A stretch of DNA of 10,388 bases from Paludibacteraceae bacterium (lineage in GTDB: Bacteria > Bacteroidota > Bacteroidia > Bacteroidales > Paludibacteraceae). Below are positions 7,503 to 10,388 of this stretch, in pieces (position 1 is the stretch's first letter; the number at the start of each line of letters is the position of its first letter). Below the pieces are notes generated by a model. That model did not search any database, was not told the DNA's origin, and saw only the letters and a program-made list of their open reading frames with translations. Both the position numbers and the translations under genes were made by a program. The DNA is taken from assembly GCA_017550055.1 (NCBI GenBank), contig JAFYMM010000166.1, positions 1 through 10,388 of the forward strand, given 5' to 3'.

Positions 7503-7530
7503 ATTCCCCATTCCCCATTCCTCATTCCTA
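7503..7530. repeat. Heptamer tandem repeat (ATTCCCC-like), four copies
   Basis: Four consecutive 7-mers: ATTCCCC, ATTCCCC, ATTCCTC, ATTCCTA. A degenerate two-copy version lies at 7256-7269 (ATTCCTC, ATTACCC), and a related four-copy block lies at 9946-9973. All are outside genes. Confidence 0.7.
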
Positions 7531-7550
7531 ACTCTCTCCCTACCTTCAAC

Positions 7551-7616
7551 ATAGGATAAATATACTATAAATATACCATAAATATACTATAAATATAGGA
7601 TAAATATACTATAAAG
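7551..7616. repeat. 11-bp tandem repeat ATAAATATAnn, five full copies
   Basis: Five full units start at 7556, 7567, 7578, 7589 and 7600. The first nine bases (ATAAATATA) are identical in all, and the last two vary: CT, CC, CT, GG, CT. A partial unit ending in GG precedes (7551-7555) and ATAAAG follows. The array ends 75 bases before the peptidase -33 box. The period is close to one helical turn, so it may bend DNA; function is unknown. Confidence 0.85.
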
Positions 7617-7665
7617 CAACCCTTGCCCAAGCCCCACCACCATCTCTCTCATCACTCAAAACAAG

Positions 7666-7722
7666 AAAAAAAAGAAAAAAAAACAAATCACTTTCACATT
7701 TCAACTTTTTTTCGTATCTTTG
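7666..7722 (+). promoter_or_regulatory. Peptidase promoter with upstream A-tract
   Basis: TATCTTTG (7715-7722) is a perfect -7 box. TTTC (7692-7695), one mismatch from TTTG, stands 19 bases upstream. Directly before it runs an almost unbroken A-tract (A8-G-A9, 7666-7683), which resembles an UP element. The start would be near 7729, giving a leader of about 49 nt rich in A and C with no Shine-Dalgarno sequence. Confidence 0.75.
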
Positions 7723-7777
7723 TCCCCAAATATCAATTACTCAATTACTAACCCCAAAAACAATACTAAAAACAATT

Positions 7778-8974
7778 ATGAAAAAAGCACTTTTAGCCCT
7801 CATGCTCGGTTGTAGCATCGCTGTTTCGGCTCAAACAACAGAAACAAAACCTGAAGAAAACAAAGATGGTTTTCAATTCACAACTATCAAAGAAGTAGCA
7901 ATTACTCCTATCAAAGACCAACACCGCTCTTCTACTTGCTGGAGCTTCTCATCTGTAGGTCTCCTCGAAGCTGAAGTTCTTCGTCTCACTGGCAAAACAG
8001 TCGACCTTTCTGAAATGTTCATCGTTAGCCACACTATGCAAGAACGCGCACGCCTCTTCGTTCGCCTCCACGGCAACGCAACTTTCGCTCCTGGTGGTGC
8101 ATTCTCTGACGCTCTTTCTGTTATGAAAGACCATGGTCTCGTTCCTCAAGACGCTATGCCTGGCATCATGTACGGCGAAGAACTCCCTGTTCACAACGAA
8201 CTCGACGCTGTTGCTAAAGCATACGTTCACGCTATCGCTAAAGGCAACCACAAAAAACTTACTCCAGTTTGGGCTGATGGCCTCCGTGGTATCTACGATG
8301 CTTATCTCGGCGAATGCCCTACTCAAGTCACTGTCGATGGCAAAACTATGACTCCACAAGAGTATGCTAAATCTCTCAAACTCGATGCTGATAACTACGT
8401 ATCTATCACATCTTTCACTCACCACCCATTCTACACTCAATTCGCTGTAGAAATCGAAGACAACTGGCGTCACGCTCTCTCTTACAACGTTACAGTTGAC
8501 GAACTTCTCGAAGTGATGAACCACGCCATCAACAATGGCTACACTTTCGCTTGGGGTTCTGACGTTTCTGAAACTGGCTTCACTCGCAATGGTATCGCTG
8601 TTTGCCCTGACGAAGCTCACGGTGCTGAACTCACTGGTTCTGACATGGCTAAATGGACTGGTATGACTTACCAAGACCAACGCGCTGAACTCACTGCTCG
8701 TCCTCTTCCTGAAGTAAACGTTACTCAAGAACTCCGCCAAGAAGCTTTCGAAAACTGGAAAACAACTGACGACCACGGTATGCTCGTTTACGGTAAAGCT
8801 AAAGACCAAAACGGTAAAGAATACTTCATCGTTAAAAACTCTTGGGGCGACGAAGGCACTTACAAAGGTATTTGGTACGCTTCTGAAGCTTTCATGAAAT
8901 ACAAAACTATCAACATCGTGCTTCACAAAGACGCTCTTCCTAAAGCTCTTGCTAAAAAACTTGGTATCAAATAA
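7778..8974 (+). CDS. Secreted C1-family cysteine peptidase (bleomycin hydrolase/PepC-like)
   Basis: A papain-fold peptidase of the C1B group, 398 residues, probably an aminopeptidase acting on peptides in the periplasm or outside. The N-terminus MKKALLALMLGCSIAVSA is a signal peptide with a likely signal peptidase I cut before Q19. Catalytic residues are visible: Q48 (oxyanion hole) and C54 in DQHRSSTCWSFS, H333 in DDHGMLVYG, and N354 in IVKNSWGDEG. It is somewhat shorter than cytoplasmic PepC/bleomycin hydrolase (about 445-455). Codon use differs sharply from its neighbours: the Arg codons are CGC or CGT, with many CTC, GGT, GCT and AAC, and GC is higher. This is what strong translational selection looks like rather than transfer. 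It is a single-gene unit with its own promoter and a strong terminator. Confidence 0.9.
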   Translation: MKKALLALMLGCSIAVSAQTTETKPEENKDGFQFTTIKEVAITPIKDQHRSSTCWSFSSVGLLEAEVLRLTGKTVDLSEMFIVSHTMQERARLFVRLHGNATFAPGGAFSDALSVMKDHGLVPQDAMPGIMYGEELPVHNELDAVAKAYVHAIAKGNHKKLTPVWADGLRGIYDAYLGECPTQVTVDGKTMTPQEYAKSLKLDADNYVSITSFTHHPFYTQFAVEIEDNWRHALSYNVTVDELLEVMNHAINNGYTFAWGSDVSETGFTRNGIAVCPDEAHGAELTGSDMAKWTGMTYQDQRAELTARPLPEVNVTQELRQEAFENWKTTDDHGMLVYGKAKDQNGKEYFIVKNSWGDEGTYKGIWYASEAFMKYKTINIVLHKDALPKALAKKLGIK

Positions 8975-8994
8975 TCCAATTCTCCAAACTATAC

Positions 8995-9034
8995 AAAAAA
9001 AAGGCTGTGATATTCTCTATCACAGCCTTTTTTT
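8995..9034. terminator. Bidirectional terminator between peptidase and patatin genes
   Basis: A perfect 10-bp stem GGCTGTGATA (9003-9012) with its complement (9018-9027) closes a 5-base loop. Eight A's precede (8995-9002) and seven T's follow (9028-9034), so there is a U-tract in both directions. It lies 20 bases after the peptidase stop and 47 bases beyond the patatin stop, and serves both converging genes. Confidence 0.93.
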
Positions 9035-9081
9035 ATATTACTTACCTTATAAAAACAAGCAAATTATAAGCATTCACCTTA

Positions 9082-9927
9082 TCACTCCGACAAGAACTCT
9101 TTTATTCGAGGCAACAACGCCTTAGCATCCCCCACGCCTAAATCATACATCTCTTGCAAGCGGTCAGGATTTGACTCTATTCTTCCTAAATGCAACTCCT
9201 TCGATGGCTGAACCAACACAATTTCTCCTTTTGCATCAAGGTCATCTATCTCTTGCAATATATCATTATAAGTCGCATAACGATTGTTGATTGTCTCTAC
9301 CAAATTAGGATATTTCGAATAAAACAACTTTGCGGGCAACGCACTCGATTTCTTCTTACGATACCCCTTCGGACGAGTCTCCACCACAATTATACGCTCA
9401 TAACCATCTGCTTGACATTTCTTTAACGGAATGCTATCCGACAAACCACCATCCAAATACAACTGCCCATCTAACTCCACCATCTGCGACACAAATGGCA
9501 TTGCCGAAGCTGCTCGCAACACCTCCATCTGCTCTAACACACTCTCTATCTCCATATATTCAACCCCTCCCGTATGCACATTCGTCACCGTTGCCACCAT
9601 CTTAACCTCCGACTTTTTATAAGTCTCATCATCAAACACATCTAATGTAAATGGCACTTCATAAAATGCAAAATCCTTGTTGATAACATTCCCCGAAGTC
9701 ACCAAAGAGTGCACACCCATGTAGCGTTTATCTCTAGAAAAACGCTTATTATATCTAATCGCACGTCCACGTTGCCCTGAAATATAATTCACTCCAAACA
9801 ACACACCTGCCGATGTAGCATAGATAGCATCCACCTCAATCCCCTCATCCATCAACACATCAAGCACCGCTGCGGTGTACATACCCCGCATCGCACCACC
9901 TTCCAAAACTAAAGCTGTCTTTTTCAT
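9082..9927 (-). CDS. Patatin-like phospholipase/esterase
   Basis: A cytoplasmic or membrane-associated serine acyl hydrolase of 281 residues, related to E. coli YjjU-type patatins; the true lipid substrate is unknown. The oxyanion-hole loop is GGAMRG (10-15). The nucleophile is S39 in ATSAG, with Ala in place of the usual first Gly of GxSxG. The second member of the dyad is D159 in LDGGLSDSIP. No signal peptide or clear membrane segment is seen. The C-terminal part (residues 195-281) fits the extra domain often found behind this patatin type. It follows mutS2 by 50 bases with no promoter box in the gap, so the two are probably co-transcribed and end at the shared terminator. Confidence 0.9.
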   Translation of the reverse strand: MKKTALVLEGGAMRGMYTAAVLDVLMDEGIEVDAIYATSAGVLFGVNYISGQRGRAIRYNKRFSRDKRYMGVHSLVTSGNVINKDFAFYEVPFTLDVFDDETYKKSEVKMVATVTNVHTGGVEYMEIESVLEQMEVLRAASAMPFVSQMVELDGQLYLDGGLSDSIPLKKCQADGYERIIVVETRPKGYRKKKSSALPAKLFYSKYPNLVETINNRYATYNDILQEIDDLDAKGEIVLVQPSKELHLGRIESNPDRLQEMYDLGVGDAKALLPRIKEFLSE

Positions 9928-9945
9928 ATTCTTAATTTACACATT

Positions 9946-9973
9946 ACTCCCTATTCCCTACTCCCTACTCCCT
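9946..9973. repeat. Heptamer tandem repeat ACTCCCT, four copies, with G4-like pattern
   Basis: Four consecutive 7-mers: ACTCCCT, ATTCCCT, ACTCCCT, ACTCCCT, beginning four bases after the mutS2 stop on the minus strand. Read on the transcribed-sense minus strand this gives four GGG runs with 4-base loops, which fits the G3N1-7 pattern for a G-quadruplex. It sits inside the 50-base mutS2-patatin gap. The period and base pattern match the block at 7503-7530. Confidence 0.75.
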
Positions 9974-9977
9974 ATCA

Positions 9978-10388
9978 TCATTTCATCTCCACCACCGTAA
10001 TCCCCGCACCACCAAATTGCACATGTTCATCACGATACGATTTCACCATCGATGCTTGATGCAAATAATCACGAATAGCCTGACGCAAAGCTCCTGTACC
10101 CGTACCATGTAATATTCTCACTTGCGAAGCCGACACCATCGAAGCGTCATCAATAAAATACACTACCGCCTGCAATGCCTCATCCACTCGCATACCACGC
10201 ACATCAATCTCTTGCTTAAAGGTCAATTGTCTATTGCGAATATCTGACGTAGCGTTCGACTCCCTATTTGCTGCCATACGTTGCTCGGCTTGCTTGGCTT
10301 GCCCTGCCGACACTCTTTCAAGACGATTAAGTGCAACTGTCGATTTTATCTGACCGAATGCCACAATCGCAGTCTTCCCTTGTATTTC
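9978..10388 (-). CDS. mutS2: Endonuclease MutS2, C-terminal part (5' end beyond the window)
   Basis: The frame is open to the right edge, giving the last 136 residues of a protein that is usually about 780-830 long. It begins EIQGKTAIVAFGQIKSTVAL, the end of the KOW-like region typical of MutS2. A basic, polar linker follows (residues about 27-55). The Smr domain spans about 59-136 with DVRGMRVDEAL (D62 on) and LHGTGTGALR (H94 on), ending GGAGITVVEMK. MutS2 binds DNA or ribosomes; proposed roles include suppression of recombination and rescue of collided ribosomes, and Smr carries the nuclease activity. The ATPase part is outside the window. A GTG at 10364 in this frame is only an internal codon, not a start. 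Confidence 0.93.
   Translation of the reverse strand, partial: EIQGKTAIVAFGQIKSTVALNRLERVSAGQAKQAEQRMAANRESNATSDIRNRQLTFKQEIDVRGMRVDEALQAVVYFIDDASMVSASQVRILHGTGTGALRQAIRDYLHQASMVKSYRDEHVQFGGAGITVVEMK

Larger units (their letters stand above)
7187..7777. other. Divergent intergenic region, 591 bases
   Basis: No gene is supported here. The gap holds the minus-strand promoter of the Wzz-like gene (7214-7245), a second possible minus-strand promoter (7407-7436), heptamer repeats (7256-7269 and 7503-7530), an 11-bp tandem array (7551-7616), an A-tract and the peptidase promoter (7666-7722). Much of the remaining sequence is C/A-rich on the plus strand without open frames. A 13-mer, CCCATTCCTCATT, occurs both at 7253-7265 and 7514-7526. 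Confidence 0.75.

Noticed and set aside
7551..7616. 11-bp array as a CRISPR
   Set aside because: Units are contiguous, far too short and have no spacers. No cas gene is nearby.
7802..7816. Lipoprotein signal at Cys12 of the peptidase (LMLGC)
   Set aside because: Position -3 is Met and the hydrophobic stretch before it is too short. AVSA-Q farther on is a good signal peptidase I site.
7949..8926. Minus-strand open frame of 325 codons antisense to the peptidase gene
   Set aside because: The peptidase has an intact catalytic triad and signal peptide. Strong codon bias removes stop codons from the opposite strand and explains the long shadow frame.

Overview
The window looks like a chromosomal segment of a Bacteroidota bacterium, probably of the order Bacteroidales. 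Four things point there: promoters of the TTTG-N19/20-TAnnTTTG type, an LpxC-FabZ fusion, a eukaryote-like (GT3) glycogen synthase, and gene starts without clear Shine-Dalgarno sequences. The DNA is AT-rich, and the gaps between genes are full of short tandem words. No tRNA, rRNA, CRISPR array, transposase or phage gene was found.

Layout from left to right. Bases 1-1268 (minus) hold the N-terminal three quarters of a glycogen synthase with its own promoter. Next comes a minus-strand run that reads, in transcription order: a Wzz-like two-TM membrane protein (start at 7186), an HD-domain phosphohydrolase, lpxD, an lpxC-fabZ fusion and lpxA. This run has a promoter near 7214-7245 and a hairpin terminator at 1539-1566. 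It encodes early lipid A synthesis (LpxA, LpxC, LpxD) together with the fatty-acid dehydratase FabZ that competes for the same hydroxyacyl-ACP pool. A 591-base gap (7187-7777) holds divergent promoters, an 11-bp tandem repeat and a heptamer repeat. A secreted C1-family peptidase (bleomycin hydrolase/PepC-like) follows on the plus strand. Its strongly biased codons, A-tract, near-consensus promoter and strong terminator suggest high expression. The terminator (8995-9034) is symmetrical and also serves the converging minus-strand unit mutS2 (C-terminal end, running off the right edge) followed by a patatin-like hydrolase.

Most of the window is recognisable housekeeping and envelope metabolism, and I see no convincing new defence or mobile system. 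The parts worth a second look are the Wzz-like gene at the head of the lipid A run, the heptamer repeats in separate gaps (one gives a four-GGG pattern in the mutS2-patatin transcript), the 11-bp array upstream of the peptidase promoter, and a GC-rich double-hairpin element before lpxD.
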